Of a stretch of 64,000 nucleotides of DNA, positions 8,346 to 18,766 are shown one piece after another (position 1 is the stretch's first letter; every line of letters begins with the position of its first letter). A program made the position numbers and the translations under genes. Origin of the DNA: Ignavibacteriota bacterium (GTDB lineage: Bacteria > Bacteroidota > Ignavibacteria > Ignavibacteriales > Melioribacteraceae). The notes under the pieces are model-generated. The model searched no databases. It saw nothing but the letters and a program-made list of their open reading frames with translations, and was not told where the DNA came from. The stretch is taken from contig JADJOX010000003.1 of assembly GCA_016713565.1 (NCBI GenBank), positions 1-64,000 on the forward strand, written 5' to 3'.

Positions 8346-10874
8346 TTATTCAAACAAAACTTTTGCAGAACTCATTATTGGTAAATGATTTCTTTGATAT
8401 ATTACAATATAATATTCGCCTTGAGGTAAATTTTCAAATTTTATTTTACTTGTTCCATCTAAATCGACAATCATTCCATTATATTTTAAGAAGCATGCTC
8501 TTTTTGCAACTGATGAATTTTTATCTACGCCTCTTCTTAATTCGACTAAAATCCAGTCCACAACACCATCCGGAATTTCTGAAACACATTCAGCTCCTTC
8601 ATAATTCCATGGAGATAAACTGAAAGGTTGCGATTTATAAATAAGACCATTTTGGGATAGAGTCGAATTCATATTGTTTTCAGCAGAATACGGTCCCTGC
8701 AGAAATACTTTTAAATCAAGTTGAAGTGTTTTATATAAGTCATAGAATACAAAATACATTGAAGATTCATTTATACCATAATTATCTCCCAATGTTAAAG
8801 TCCCCGCATCAACATCTTTTTTCCATAAGTTAAAGTAATTTATAAATATATCTGAAACATAGATCTTTTGACCTGTATCTAAATAATTGTCGTAAATCCA
8901 TGAAGGTGTTGGCAAACGATGGTCATAAGCAATATAGACTTCTGCGGGTCTGCATAAATTAAAATGAAAATCTAAATTGATAGTTTTTTTGTCGGCATTT
9001 GCAGTCTTTATCATGCTAAAATTACGATAATGATCCGGTATAGAAGTGATTGAGTAATCTCTGTCAGTATAATATGTACTCCCTTCATTTAAAGTTGCCA
9101 CTTCATAATTCTCCGGATGTAAATCTAAACTGCAATAAGTAGTTACTTGTATAGAATTTGTTGGATTACTAAATTTTATCCACGTATAAACATTATCATT
9201 TGCTGTTAATTTACCGTGATACCATCCAGAAGATGAATTTTCCAATTCAGAAAACGAACTTTTCTCGTCCAAATCATTCCCTCCACTAAATTTTATGGTT
9301 TCCGGTAAGAGATTATTCTTTAATCTTATTATTAACGAATCAATATTATTGCTGAAATTAATATTGTAACCGGAACTTAATTCATTACAAGTTATATCGA
9401 TATAGTCTGCTTCACTTGCGTAATATTTGTAGGATGATAAACCTTTTGGATAAATTAATAGTGTTAAATAATTTTTAGAAAAATTAGATCCATGTCCCGT
9501 TACTGAATTATCAACATGTAAAGGAATAATTGCACCCGAACGAATAAATAAGGGATATTGTTCAATTGAATAATTTAGATTTGCAGTTGTTCCACCGATA
9601 TGCATATCATTTTCATTCCAATAATTAATCCAAGTACCTTCAGGAAATGTGATTGTTCGATTAGTATTATCTTGGTAGATTGGAGCAATAAAAAAATTAT
9701 TTCCCAATAAATATTTCCAATCTCCATTCCATGAATTTGTATCCGGTGGTATTCCTCTTGAACCAATAGGCTCAATAATTGGATTTCCTGTTAAATGTGA
9801 ATGAATATTATAACTATATAAATATGGTACAAGTTCATGATGAAAATTAGCATAATATCTGTAAATTTGAACAGCATTTTCATCAAAAAGCCACGGCTGA
9901 TGGAAGGTATTTGTAGTCCCCCCATTTTCCATAATAGGTACAAGAGCGCCGAGTTGCGCCCATCTTAAAAATAATGTTTTATTTGGAATGACATTACTTT
10001 CATGAGAATATCCGCCTATATCAAACCCCAATGATGCATATCCGATATCAGCCGAAATGAAAATATTTTTAAGTGCATCTTGAAGTCCGATCCAAGAATG
10101 AGTTTGATCCCCAACCCAACCCGCAGAATTTGTAAAAATAGGTGCATACCAATATGGAGTTTCAAGTTGATCGCAATAAGGTCGGGCCGTGATCATTCCC
10201 TTATTGCCTCTTTTTTCAAGAGTATAATTATAGATTGTACTGTAATAGGCATTTGAATATTGTGTTGGAGTTTTACTGCCTGCAAATGTGGATATTGAGT
10301 TCATTTCCTTTAAATATGAATCACTTTCATCTACTTTCCAACCATCAACATTTAAGCTATCAAATACGTTATCCATCAAGTCTTTCCAAAACGCAACAGC
10401 TGAAGGATTAAAAAAATCAATATGACTTGCAATACCGTTGCCTTTCCAAAATTTTGTAGTGCTTCCGCCGTTGACAAAATAGTGAGCATTGTAGGCTTGA
10501 GTATAAAGAGGACAGTTTGTTGTAATAACGCCTGTTATCCATAGAATTACATGTATACCTTTTGCATTTAACGAATCTATAAATTTTTTGGGTTGGTTAT
10601 ATCTTTTGATATCAAAATTAAAAGTGTTGTAACCTCTATCACCATTATTATCGTTGGGAGCTTCCCAAGGACTATCAATAATTATTGCTCCAACCGGAAT
10701 ATTATTACTGAGATATCCATTAATTAAATTCCAAGCTGCATCTTTTGTATTTATTGCGTCTTCCCAAACCCATGGTTCAAAAACCCACTTTGGAGAAATA
10801 GGAGGATATTGTGATTGTCCATAAATTATTAAAGAAAAAATGTGAAAAAAAATAATTAAAACTACCTTTCTCAT
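8346..10874 (-). CDS. Glycoside hydrolase family 31, secreted, lacking the usual N-terminal domain
   Basis: 842 residues with an N-terminal signal peptide (about 1-20). Catalytic motifs of GH31 are visible: DGWKVDES with the presumed nucleophile Asp182, WVGDQTHSW with the presumed acid/base Asp256, and GFDIGGYSHESN. GH31 enzymes hydrolyse alpha-glucosides, alpha-xylosides or related bonds with retention. The barrel begins almost directly after the signal peptide (PKWVFEPWVW, ~29), so the ~200-residue N-terminal beta-sandwich normal for the family is missing. After the barrel come beta domains (about 440-620) and a C-terminal carbohydrate-binding-like region with PTPSWIYDNYLDTG and GTLTLGDN. 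It ends the glycan locus and has its own leader with the shared inverted element. The exact substrate cannot be read. Confidence 0.88.
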   Translation of the reverse strand: MRKVVLIIFFHIFSLIIYGQSQYPPISPKWVFEPWVWEDAINTKDAAWNLINGYLSNNIPVGAIIIDSPWEAPNDNNGDRGYNTFNFDIKRYNQPKKFIDSLNAKGIHVILWITGVITTNCPLYTQAYNAHYFVNGGSTTKFWKGNGIASHIDFFNPSAVAFWKDLMDNVFDSLNVDGWKVDESDSYLKEMNSISTFAGSKTPTQYSNAYYSTIYNYTLEKRGNKGMITARPYCDQLETPYWYAPIFTNSAGWVGDQTHSWIGLQDALKNIFISADIGYASLGFDIGGYSHESNVIPNKTLFLRWAQLGALVPIMENGGTTNTFHQPWLFDENAVQIYRYYANFHHELVPYLYSYNIHSHLTGNPIIEPIGSRGIPPDTNSWNGDWKYLLGNNFFIAPIYQDNTNRTITFPEGTWINYWNENDMHIGGTTANLNYSIEQYPLFIRSGAIIPLHVDNSVTGHGSNFSKNYLTLLIYPKGLSSYKYYASEADYIDITCNELSSGYNINFSNNIDSLIIRLKNNLLPETIKFSGGNDLDEKSSFSELENSSSGWYHGKLTANDNVYTWIKFSNPTNSIQVTTYCSLDLHPENYEVATLNEGSTYYTDRDYSITSIPDHYRNFSMIKTANADKKTINLDFHFNLCRPAEVYIAYDHRLPTPSWIYDNYLDTGQKIYVSDIFINYFNLWKKDVDAGTLTLGDNYGINESSMYFVFYDLYKTLQLDLKVFLQGPYSAENNMNSTLSQNGLIYKSQPFSLSPWNYEGAECVSEIPDGVVDWILVELRRGVDKNSSVAKRACFLKYNGMIVDLDGTSKIKFENLPQGEYYIVIYQRNHLPIMSSAKVLFE

Positions 10875-10932
10875 TTCAATTTATTTGGGATTATTTTTTA
10901 AGTTCTATAACAGATTTAAATAATTGTATCTG

Positions 10933-11008
10933 CTTCTGGAGAGAATTTATACAATTTTGAAGTGAGTAATTTGCTTTATAATTTCCTAATTCTATTCTCT
11001 CAGAGTAG
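10933..11008 (-). promoter_or_regulatory. Shared upstream inverted element, copy 3 (GH31 gene)
   Basis: The arms CTTCTGGAGAG (10933) and CTCTCAGAGTAG (ending 11008) have starts 64 bp apart; the proximal arm is 59 bp upstream of the GH31 ATG at 10874. Confidence 0.6.
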
Positions 11009-11250
11009 TGAAAAATTATTACATGTATTTTGCAAATAATTTTAATTATTGTCAATAATAATATTTAGTTTTTATAATTCATTATTAAATATTAGATATT
11101 AAGTGTTATTTCTTCAATCAGCGAAGCTTAACAAACCATTGCTGAAAAGCTATTATTGAGGTAAGAGTTTTTAGACTGGCTAAACTGCGGAGCTAAATTT
11201 AGCAGTGAATATATTCCATCTCTCACGTTGCATTCATCACCAAGATTTAT
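10997..11250. repeat. Long upstream repeat, copy A
   Basis: About 250 bp beginning at the distal arm of the inverted element and closely similar to 38621-38840 and 42506-42760. Shared pieces include ACATGTATTTTGCAAATAAT, TTATTTCTTCAATCAGCG and TCATCACCAAGATTT. Read on the minus strand it holds an open stretch (LGDECNVRDGIYS ... QFSQSKNSYLNNSF) ending in TAA at a site also kept in the other copies, so it may include the tail of a lost gene. Confidence 0.6.
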
Positions 11251-11800
11251 CAGCGGCAGCTTAAAATATAACATAGAAATACTTCTCTCTATCAGCTTAG
11301 GATGAAATGTAAAATGATCAGCTACAAAGCGATAAATATTTTCTTTAATACTGGTCTCTATGTATTAGTTATTTTTTAGATATTAAGCTTTAGATTTTTG
11401 GAGATGAGATTGGAAGGTTTATTTATAATTACAATAACCATCGTTACCATGAATCATTAAATAATGTTACTCCGGCCGATGTTTTTTTTGGAAGAAATAT
11501 GGACATTGAAATATAAAGAAATAAAATAAAATGGAGGACTTTAAGGCTGCGAAAAAAAATAAATTTATTAACTAATTAACTATTTTTAAAATAACTGAAT
11601 GAATAAAATCGTCTATTAAAATATTATTAAATTTGTCCATAACCTTTTAAGTACGTACAGTCAAAACCATTGTGGTTTAAAAAGTACTTTTAAAATATCT
11701 AAAGTTTATTGAAAGTTTATAAGTAGATAAGCCTGCCAAATTATTTTTTATGTTTTGTGCATTTTCTTTAAATATGTCTTTTTTTTTCAATCCTTACTCT
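11251..11800. other. Intergenic between GH31 and GH92
   Basis: No intact gene. The open frame seen in the repeat extends upstream to about 11310 on the minus strand (FVADHFTFHPKLIERSISM), suggesting a gene remnant. The rest is AT-rich with no recognisable element. Confidence 0.4.
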
Positions 11801-14800
11801 TCACTTTACTACTACAAAATCATAATTTGGTTCACTACCCATTTCAAGCTCTAGTTTTCCTCCTTTTAACAATTCGCTTGCCGGAAATTTAAAGTCATTC
11901 AATTTTTCACCATTTAGTTTAGCCGATTGCACATATTTATTTAGCCGAGAAGTATTTTTTGCTTCAATTACAAATTTATCACCTCGTCCAAATTGTTTGC
12001 CAAGATTAATTTCTGTTCTTTTAAAAATAGGACTTCCAATTTCATATATTGGCATATTACTACAACCACCATCAGTTTGAAACAAACCTAAAGCTGCCAT
12101 TACAAACCATGCACTCATTTGCCCTTGATCCTCATCTCCCAGATAGGCATTTGCAATACCGTAACCATAGTAACGCTCTAATATTGTACGGCTCCATTTT
12201 TGCGTAAGCCATGGTTTGTTCACCCAATTGAACAAGAAAGCAAAATGCATTGATTGTTGATTGCCCTGCATAATGGGGTAATCCCAATATTGGTCATTTA
12301 TTCCATTAAATCGAGTTTTCTCACTTTCACTAAAACCCCAATTGAGGCGTTCAATAAAACGTTCTTTACCAATTGCTTCTGCCAGTGCGGGAACATCCTG
12401 AGGTACAAAAAAAGTTAGTTGCCATGCATTTCCTTCAACATAATGTTGATTTGCCCCGGATTTGTAAGCATCAAAATCTTGCAACCAAGTTCCTTTAGAA
12501 TCTTTCATTCGTGCATATCCTGTTTTGGGATCGATTATATTTTTCCAATAGTTCCCACGATTTCGAAATGTTTTATAATCATTTTCCTTTCCCAGTGCTT
12601 TGGCAAACTGACTTACTGTCCAATCATCGTAAGAATATTCTAATGTATTTGAAAATCGTCCTTTGTCGTATGGAACATACTTATATTTTAAGTAAACCTC
12701 TAAATCACGATTACCGGCAAATCCACCACCAACAACTTGACCAGGAGTGGTTTGCATTTTTTTTACTGCTTCATACGCCTTTTCAACATTGTAATCTCGG
12801 ATACCCATTTGGTAAGTACTAACTATCAACGGAATCTCGTGCTCTGCAACCATTACAGGAATATATTCCATTCCTGCCGGACCTTTTGCAATCCATCCGT
12901 TTGCATCATACATAGCCAATTGCGATTTCACCCATTTGTTGCTCCATTCAGGTGTTACCAAATTCCAGAATTGATTGAGATTCCAAAATGTATTCCAAAA
13001 TGCATCACATCCTAATGCCGGTGATGTAGAGTCTACCAATTTTCTAATTCTTTCATCAGCATCTCTCCACTCTCCATTCACATCACTGAAAATATTACGA
13101 CTACATAATGAACGGTAGAAATTATTATAAAATCGCATTTTTTCGCGTTGGTCATTAGATACAACTTTTACCCTTTGCATTAGATCATTCCAAGTATCAA
13201 CATTATTTTTCCGAACTGCTTCAAAGTCCCAACCAAATGGAATAGTTATTTCGGTATTGAGATTTTCTTTTGCGTTTTCAATACTAACGTAAGAAATACC
13301 CGTTCGCAATTGAACAACATTGTTTTCTTTTATATCAAATTCAACTATTGCTCCAGCGTCTTTTGCTCCTTTAACTTGAAGTAATTCTGTATTCTCTTGA
13401 ATTCCATTTTCCGTCCAAACACTAAAATTCTTAATTGGTTGGTCAAATTCAGCAATAAAATGAACAGTATATTCTTGGGAAATACCACCGCTCCAAGTAT
13501 CAGGAGAAAGTTGATGACTAAAACCTTCTACTGTTTTTTCTCCTGTCCTTTTTATGTATACTTCAACCGAATTATAACTGTATTCTGCAGGAATAACTAA
13601 ATCTAATAGAACACGAGAACCTTCTTTATCTTTCGGATAACTATAGCGCTGAAATCCACAACGAGTAGTTGAGGTCAACTCCGCGAGAATATTATAGTCA
13701 GATAACTCAACCTTATAATATCCAATTGGAGCTTCTTCAGTTGATTTATTTATTTTTGATCGGTAACCACTATCAACATTTTTTTCATCGCCAACATTAA
13801 TCTGAATTTTTCCATTTGTGGGCATAGTTCCCAACCCTGCCATAGTCCATTCATGTATGTGCGAGAAACAACCAATTGACTCGAAAGTTGGCTCATAACC
13901 TCCCTGCCAATCATCATTCTGGTTATCTGGACTAATTTTTACCATACTAAATGGCATCCAAGGTCCCGGTGCTATCATCCACCGCGAGTGTGCGGTTCCA
14001 ATTTTAGTATCCACATATTCAGCAGGTGTAATCTGCTTTTGCGAACTGCGAATAACTTTACCGGATTGTAATAGATCTCCATTAATAACTATTTCATAAT
14101 TACTCTCGGTAGTGAAAGTTGTTATTGGCATTGGCGCTTCAAATATATAACGTCCTGATTCAATAATTTCTTTTAAAATTACATTATCATCAAGTTTTAC
14201 AAGTAATTCCGGTTTTCCATTTATGTGTTCCAAATCAATTAACAAAGGTTGTACTGGACCGATTTCTGATTCAATTTCGTAATTTGCAGCAGCAACATTG
14301 CGAATATAAACATTATTATTTTCAGTTAACTTAACATCGCCGGGTCCCTCTAATTTTATTTGATCAAATTTTAACCAAGAGCCTTCAAGTATTGTTAAAT
14401 TTATTTCGTTGCCGCCTGTTCTTAACAATCTATTTTCTAATGTAATTTCGATTAAAAATTCTGATGAATCGGAAATCTCTCCTTCAATTAAATTATTTTT
14501 ATTTATAATTGGTATTCTATACTTCCATGATTGACCGTTGACTGTTATTTTAAATAATGGCAGGTCTTTTGAATTACAATCGAGAATATCAATAGTTAAT
14601 TTCCATTCTCCATTTGAATGATCATCATTTAATCCAAAAAGAATATTCAATGTACTTGAGCGCCATCCTGATGTTCCCCAAGTTCCGCCCCAAGTATCAC
14701 TTGTTCCCGGCAAAATATATGGCCAGTCTTTTTTCACATTGGAAGTTCCAATCAGAAAATATTTGTCTTCCCAACCAAAATCCTTTTCAATAAATCGTGT

Positions 14801-14950
14801 GTAATCTTTTGGGGCAAGAGCAAACTCATTTCCGCTATTGTCGTTTACTCCTATTTCCCAAATAGTTTTATTTTCTGGTGCGCATGAACATAGATGCATC
14901 CCTAAAAGAAAAAAAAATAGTATAATTTTTTTCATATTTTTTTCATTCAT
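11801..14950 (-). CDS. GH92 family alpha-mannosidase, lipoprotein, with N-terminal extra domains
   Basis: 1049 residues with a lipoprotein signal (LCSC, Cys23), so likely anchored and facing the periplasm or cell surface. Residues ~28-210 form an extra beta domain (WGGTWGTSGWRS; similar in style to carbohydrate-binding or rhamnogalacturonan-lyase accessory domains), followed by a linker. GH92 begins near 305 (DTKIGTAHSRWMIAPG). Family hallmarks are GCFSHIHEWTMAGLG, FWNTFWNLNQFW, HYVEGNAWQLTFF (presumed acid Glu) and GDEDQGQMSAW (presumed base Asp pair). GH92 enzymes are calcium-dependent inverting exo-alpha-mannosidases. It is the last gene of a run that also contains a second GH92, a six-hairpin glycosidase and a permease. 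An internal Met (residue 6) could also be the start. Confidence 0.92.
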   Translation of the reverse strand: MNEKNMKKIILFFFLLGMHLCSCAPENKTIWEIGVNDNSGNEFALAPKDYTRFIEKDFGWEDKYFLIGTSNVKKDWPYILPGTSDTWGGTWGTSGWRSSTLNILFGLNDDHSNGEWKLTIDILDCNSKDLPLFKITVNGQSWKYRIPIINKNNLIEGEISDSSEFLIEITLENRLLRTGGNEINLTILEGSWLKFDQIKLEGPGDVKLTENNNVYIRNVAAANYEIESEIGPVQPLLIDLEHINGKPELLVKLDDNVILKEIIESGRYIFEAPMPITTFTTESNYEIVINGDLLQSGKVIRSSQKQITPAEYVDTKIGTAHSRWMIAPGPWMPFSMVKISPDNQNDDWQGGYEPTFESIGCFSHIHEWTMAGLGTMPTNGKIQINVGDEKNVDSGYRSKINKSTEEAPIGYYKVELSDYNILAELTSTTRCGFQRYSYPKDKEGSRVLLDLVIPAEYSYNSVEVYIKRTGEKTVEGFSHQLSPDTWSGGISQEYTVHFIAEFDQPIKNFSVWTENGIQENTELLQVKGAKDAGAIVEFDIKENNVVQLRTGISYVSIENAKENLNTEITIPFGWDFEAVRKNNVDTWNDLMQRVKVVSNDQREKMRFYNNFYRSLCSRNIFSDVNGEWRDADERIRKLVDSTSPALGCDAFWNTFWNLNQFWNLVTPEWSNKWVKSQLAMYDANGWIAKGPAGMEYIPVMVAEHEIPLIVSTYQMGIRDYNVEKAYEAVKKMQTTPGQVVGGGFAGNRDLEVYLKYKYVPYDKGRFSNTLEYSYDDWTVSQFAKALGKENDYKTFRNRGNYWKNIIDPKTGYARMKDSKGTWLQDFDAYKSGANQHYVEGNAWQLTFFVPQDVPALAEAIGKERFIERLNWGFSESEKTRFNGINDQYWDYPIMQGNQQSMHFAFLFNWVNKPWLTQKWSRTILERYYGYGIANAYLGDEDQGQMSAWFVMAALGLFQTDGGCSNMPIYEIGSPIFKRTEINLGKQFGRGDKFVIEAKNTSRLNKYVQSAKLNGEKLNDFKFPASELLKGGKLELEMGSEPNYDFVVVK

Positions 14951-15076
14951 TTTTAATTAGCTGGAAATATTTTGCATGTATCAATTTACTAATTTACTTT
15001 AAATATTGGAGCCGTCATTAAGAATTGATCTTAATTCGTAAACTTCTCCCTTAATTAAAATTTATTTTTATTATCT

Positions 15077-17431
15077 CTATTTATTAATACCCCAGTTTTT
15101 ATTGGGCTTATCAGATACTTCTAATTTTAGTTTTCCGCCATTTACAAATGTTATCCAAGAAAATTCAAATGAATCTAAGTCCTTATTATTTAAACTTGCT
15201 GATTGAATATAATGCTCATTTGTTGGATCGCCATCAACTTCAATAATAAATTCTTGTCCGGAAAAATATTTATGATCCAGTTGAATAGTAACTTTACTAA
15301 ATTGAGGAACGATTATCTGGATCATTGGATTAGCATCACTACCACCTTTAACATCAAATAGTCCCATTCCGGCTAGTACATACCAAGCTCCCAATTGACC
15401 TTGGTCTTCATCTTGTCCATAACCATAGCCATGTATTCCATCGGTTCCGTAAAAATCATTACAAATTTGTCTAACCCATTTTTGAGTTAACCAGGGAGCA
15501 TTAGAATAGTTGAAAAGCCATGAAATATGCAGGCTGGGTTGGTTCCCATGATTATAAACATTTTGTAAACCTGAAAAAGCATCAATCTGCTTACCTCCGC
15601 CAAAACCGGTTTCTTGTGCCATTTCAAAAAGTTCGTTTAACCTCTCATTAAATTTTTCTTTACCAATTTTTTCAATGAGACCAATTGGATTATGTGGAAC
15701 ATAAAAAGTATATTGAAAAGCATTGCCTTCCTGAAATCCACGCCAAGCTTCATAAGGGTTAAAATCTTTAATAAAATTTCCATTCAAATCCCGTGGACGG
15801 ATAAATCCAGTTTCATCATCAAAAAGTTTTATCCAACCGGTTGATAACTTCATTAATCTTGAGTAATCATCATTTTTGCCAAGTGCGTGAGCCATTTGTG
15901 CAGCCGCATATGCACTAAAACTGTACTCGAGTGTATGCGATGCTGAAAATTGAGATGCTTCTGCAGTTGATCCCGTGTAATATGCATTAATTTCATCAAA
16001 AGGAACATAACCTTTTTCAATAAAAACTTTTGTATCGGCTTTTCCAACACCTTTAATACGGTCTTGCCAATCAAGCTCATTGCGCAAAACAGCAGAATAA
16101 GCATCTTCAATATTATAGTCTCTTAAACCTCGATTGAATGCGGAAGCAACAACTTGTCCCATAAAATTTGTTCCTACTCCTGAAACAAATTTAGATGTTG
16201 CAATCCCATCTGCAAGCCATCCGCAATCACGATAAATATCCAACTGGCAATTGATAAATTCATTAAAGTAATCAGGGTAAACCATTGCCCATAATTGTGT
16301 AAGGTTCCAGAATGCACCCCATACAGCATCAGTGTTGTAATGATTGTACTTAGGTTTACCTTTTTCATCCAAAGGAATTTGTCCGATTGTACTATTGTTT
16401 TTAACATAAGCCCCATTTACATCACTTGCCAATCCTCGCCCAAGTAGTGCATGATAAAGTCCAGTGTAAAATTTAGTTCTGTTGCTTTTAGATCCTCCTT
16501 CAATTGCAATCTTTCCTAACATATTGTTCCAATAATTTTGCGCTTTAGTTCGAGCAGAATCAAAATTCAGATTTTGAGCTTCAGTTTCAAGATTTATGCG
16601 TGCATTTGCAATGCTTGTGTAAGAAAGTCCAATTTTTATAGTAATTTTTTCACCTTCATGTGTATGGAAATCAAAATACATTCCGCAGCCCTCTCCTTGA
16701 ACAGATTCAGATTGGTGAAATCTTTGTTCCTTTACAAATGAGCCAAAGCCGGAATGTTTTTTATCCATTTCAGCAAAAAAATACATTTTAACTGAAGCAC
16801 CGGGTTGATAGTTTTTAACATATTCTGGAAATGTTTCTACAAAACCTTCAAGTGAAGTTTCTGAAACTCGTCTGACAAATGCATTTGCCACTTTTCCACT
16901 TTCTCCCTGAACATTTCCAACATCAAAAATTATGTAAGAATTTTTTGCTTCGGGGAAAGTGTATCTATGAAAAGCAACACGGGGTGTGGATGTTAGTTCA
17001 GCTATAACATTGTAGTCATCAAGTTTAACTCTGTAATAACCAGGTTCAGCTAATTCATTATTATGTGAAAATCTTGAACGGTAACCTTCATCTGGGGATT
17101 CTAATTTTCCAGCAATAGTTTTTAGATTGCCAACCATTGGCATTAATGATATTCCGCCTATCTGAAATTCATGAAAATTAACAAATCCTTCAATTGATTC
17201 ATGACGTTGATCATATCCAGTTGCTTCCCATCCAGATTTATTTCCATATTGTCCATATGTTGAAGCTGCAGGTTTGGCCATTCCAAATGGATTAGCGGCT
17301 GGTGTATAAAAAAACCAACGTGAATGTGCCACACCAATATTGGGATCAACTTCATTTATCAAATTAGTTGGTTGAGCATAAACCATCTTAAGAAAAAAAA
17401 TAAACAACAAAATTTTATTCATTTTTACCAT
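15077..17431 (-). CDS. GH92 family alpha-mannosidase, secreted
   Basis: 784 residues with a signal peptide (MNKILLFIFFLKMVYA). The standard two-domain GH92 layout follows directly: DPNIGVAHSRWFF near the start, EGFVNFHEFQIGG, WGAFWNLTQLW, FQEGNAFQYTFYV (acid Glu) and YGQDEDQGQLGAWYV (base Asp pair). It lacks the N-terminal accessory domain of the neighbouring GH92. Sequence differences suggest the two enzymes act on different mannosidic linkages, for example alpha-1,2 versus alpha-1,3; that is inference. The gap to the upstream glycosidase gene is 12 nt and to the downstream GH92 about 126 nt, consistent with one transcript. Confidence 0.93.
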   Translation of the reverse strand: MVKMNKILLFIFFLKMVYAQPTNLINEVDPNIGVAHSRWFFYTPAANPFGMAKPAASTYGQYGNKSGWEATGYDQRHESIEGFVNFHEFQIGGISLMPMVGNLKTIAGKLESPDEGYRSRFSHNNELAEPGYYRVKLDDYNVIAELTSTPRVAFHRYTFPEAKNSYIIFDVGNVQGESGKVANAFVRRVSETSLEGFVETFPEYVKNYQPGASVKMYFFAEMDKKHSGFGSFVKEQRFHQSESVQGEGCGMYFDFHTHEGEKITIKIGLSYTSIANARINLETEAQNLNFDSARTKAQNYWNNMLGKIAIEGGSKSNRTKFYTGLYHALLGRGLASDVNGAYVKNNSTIGQIPLDEKGKPKYNHYNTDAVWGAFWNLTQLWAMVYPDYFNEFINCQLDIYRDCGWLADGIATSKFVSGVGTNFMGQVVASAFNRGLRDYNIEDAYSAVLRNELDWQDRIKGVGKADTKVFIEKGYVPFDEINAYYTGSTAEASQFSASHTLEYSFSAYAAAQMAHALGKNDDYSRLMKLSTGWIKLFDDETGFIRPRDLNGNFIKDFNPYEAWRGFQEGNAFQYTFYVPHNPIGLIEKIGKEKFNERLNELFEMAQETGFGGGKQIDAFSGLQNVYNHGNQPSLHISWLFNYSNAPWLTQKWVRQICNDFYGTDGIHGYGYGQDEDQGQLGAWYVLAGMGLFDVKGGSDANPMIQIIVPQFSKVTIQLDHKYFSGQEFIIEVDGDPTNEHYIQSASLNNKDLDSFEFSWITFVNGGKLKLEVSDKPNKNWGINK

Positions 17432-17443
17432 ATATTTTTTATT

Positions 17444-18730
17444 TTAAAATATTTCTTTTTCAAACATTTCAATTGCAACAAATAAAACTCCAGCAGAGCC
17501 TCTGAAAGTACCTGAACCTCGCGGCTCATTATTTATTGTATACCATTCAAAAAATCCGTTGTTTTTTAAAACTCTTTCTGTCATTGGAAGTAACTGTTCA
17601 TAAGCTTTTTCAAGAAATCCATATTTAACTAACTGCTGAATCATCCTTCCGCCAAACCAAGTCCAGTCACCACCATTTTGGTATCCATAAGGATACATAC
17701 CTTTATTTTTAAAGAATCCTTCTGGGTAGGCAGGATAAATTGTAAGTCCGATAGAGGTTGCTCCTGCTTTTTTTATTAGTTCAACCATTTTATTTATGGA
17801 TGAAAGTATTTCATTATTTGTAAGTAACCCAGCTTCAATTGCAATGGTAGTACCTCCAAAATAATATATCTCGTTTTCATTAAAATCTTTTGGGAATGGA
17901 GAACCATTCAAATAGATGTGTGGAATAAACTTTTGATTATTTATATCCCACAAATGTTCACGGCAGTTTTTTATAAGTCTTTTTTTTACTGGTGACCATT
18001 TTGTTACTGTTTTTGGCAGCATTTCCATTAAATTGTCCAAAGCTATGATAAACATGGCATTGTCATAAATATCTATTGCACGATGCGTATTTTCATCTAT
18101 GTCAACTCCCCAACTATGTTCTGGTTGCACATCGCCCCAATCAACAGTAGTTGCTCCCCAAATTAGACCGTACTCATCTGAAAAACGATTTTCAATTAAA
18201 TAATCCATTGCCCATTCCATACGCTCAGCAACTGTTTTTCCTCTAATTATTTCATCTAGAAAAGCTTTATCACCTGTAAGGTTAATATATTTATAGATAG
18301 CTTGAATAAGTGAAGTTTCTTGGTCAGTTTCAACTGAATTTTTATGTCCGGCATAATTTGGTGCCAAATCCGAATATGTAAAATCGTAATTTATTTCTGT
18401 ATCTTCACGAGGTGTAAATCCATCAATTATATTGCCGTCACTACCCTGCAATTTGAAGAAAATTATCAGATTTGCTTTTAACTCTTCAGCTGGATGAACT
18501 TTAGCTGCCAATTCAATAAATGTATTATAGTCACGGATCCAAACTTCTCTGTATCCATCCCCAGCATTAAAACCACTTTTCATAATTTCTAAAGCTTTAG
18601 CCTTTGTAAAAGCTATAGATTTGTTTGTATCCAATTTTGAGGCTAGTTCAATTTTAATTTTTTCGTTAGAAATTGAACTACATGCTTCAAAAACTATTAA
18701 TAAAATTATTATAATAATATGTTTTTTCAT
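17444..18730 (-). CDS. Six-hairpin (alpha/alpha)6-barrel glycosidase, lipoprotein
   Basis: 428 residues with a lipoprotein signal (FEACSS). Visible motifs are GDGYREVWIRDYNTF near residue 57, IDIYDNAMFIIALDNL around 205-220, GYQNGGDWTWFGGRM around 345, and NEPRGSGTFRGSAG near the C-terminus. These fit the six-hairpin glycosidase superfamily (GH15/GH37/GH63-like folds) with acidic residues in WIRD and GGDWTW as likely catalytic pair. I cannot assign the exact GH family; it does not show the GH125 signature. Its position between the MFS permease and GH92 genes supports a role in the same glycan breakdown. The start follows the permease stop by about 37 nt. Confidence 0.75.
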   Translation of the reverse strand: MKKHIIIIILLIVFEACSSISNEKIKIELASKLDTNKSIAFTKAKALEIMKSGFNAGDGYREVWIRDYNTFIELAAKVHPAEELKANLIIFFKLQGSDGNIIDGFTPREDTEINYDFTYSDLAPNYAGHKNSVETDQETSLIQAIYKYINLTGDKAFLDEIIRGKTVAERMEWAMDYLIENRFSDEYGLIWGATTVDWGDVQPEHSWGVDIDENTHRAIDIYDNAMFIIALDNLMEMLPKTVTKWSPVKKRLIKNCREHLWDINNQKFIPHIYLNGSPFPKDFNENEIYYFGGTTIAIEAGLLTNNEILSSINKMVELIKKAGATSIGLTIYPAYPEGFFKNKGMYPYGYQNGGDWTWFGGRMIQQLVKYGFLEKAYEQLLPMTERVLKNNGFFEWYTINNEPRGSGTFRGSAGVLFVAIEMFEKEIF

Positions 18731-18766
18731 TTTATATTCCCTTATAAATCATAATAGAATTTTTGT

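Noticed and set aside
12419..13600. Several plus-strand open frames opposite the first GH92 gene
   Set aside because: They are antisense shadows of a strongly coding minus-strand gene and carry no domain text.
17444..18730. Assignment as GH125 exo-alpha-1,6-mannosidase, tempting beside GH92
   Set aside because: The WIRD region and C-terminal motifs do not match the GH125 signature; only the six-hairpin fold is supported.
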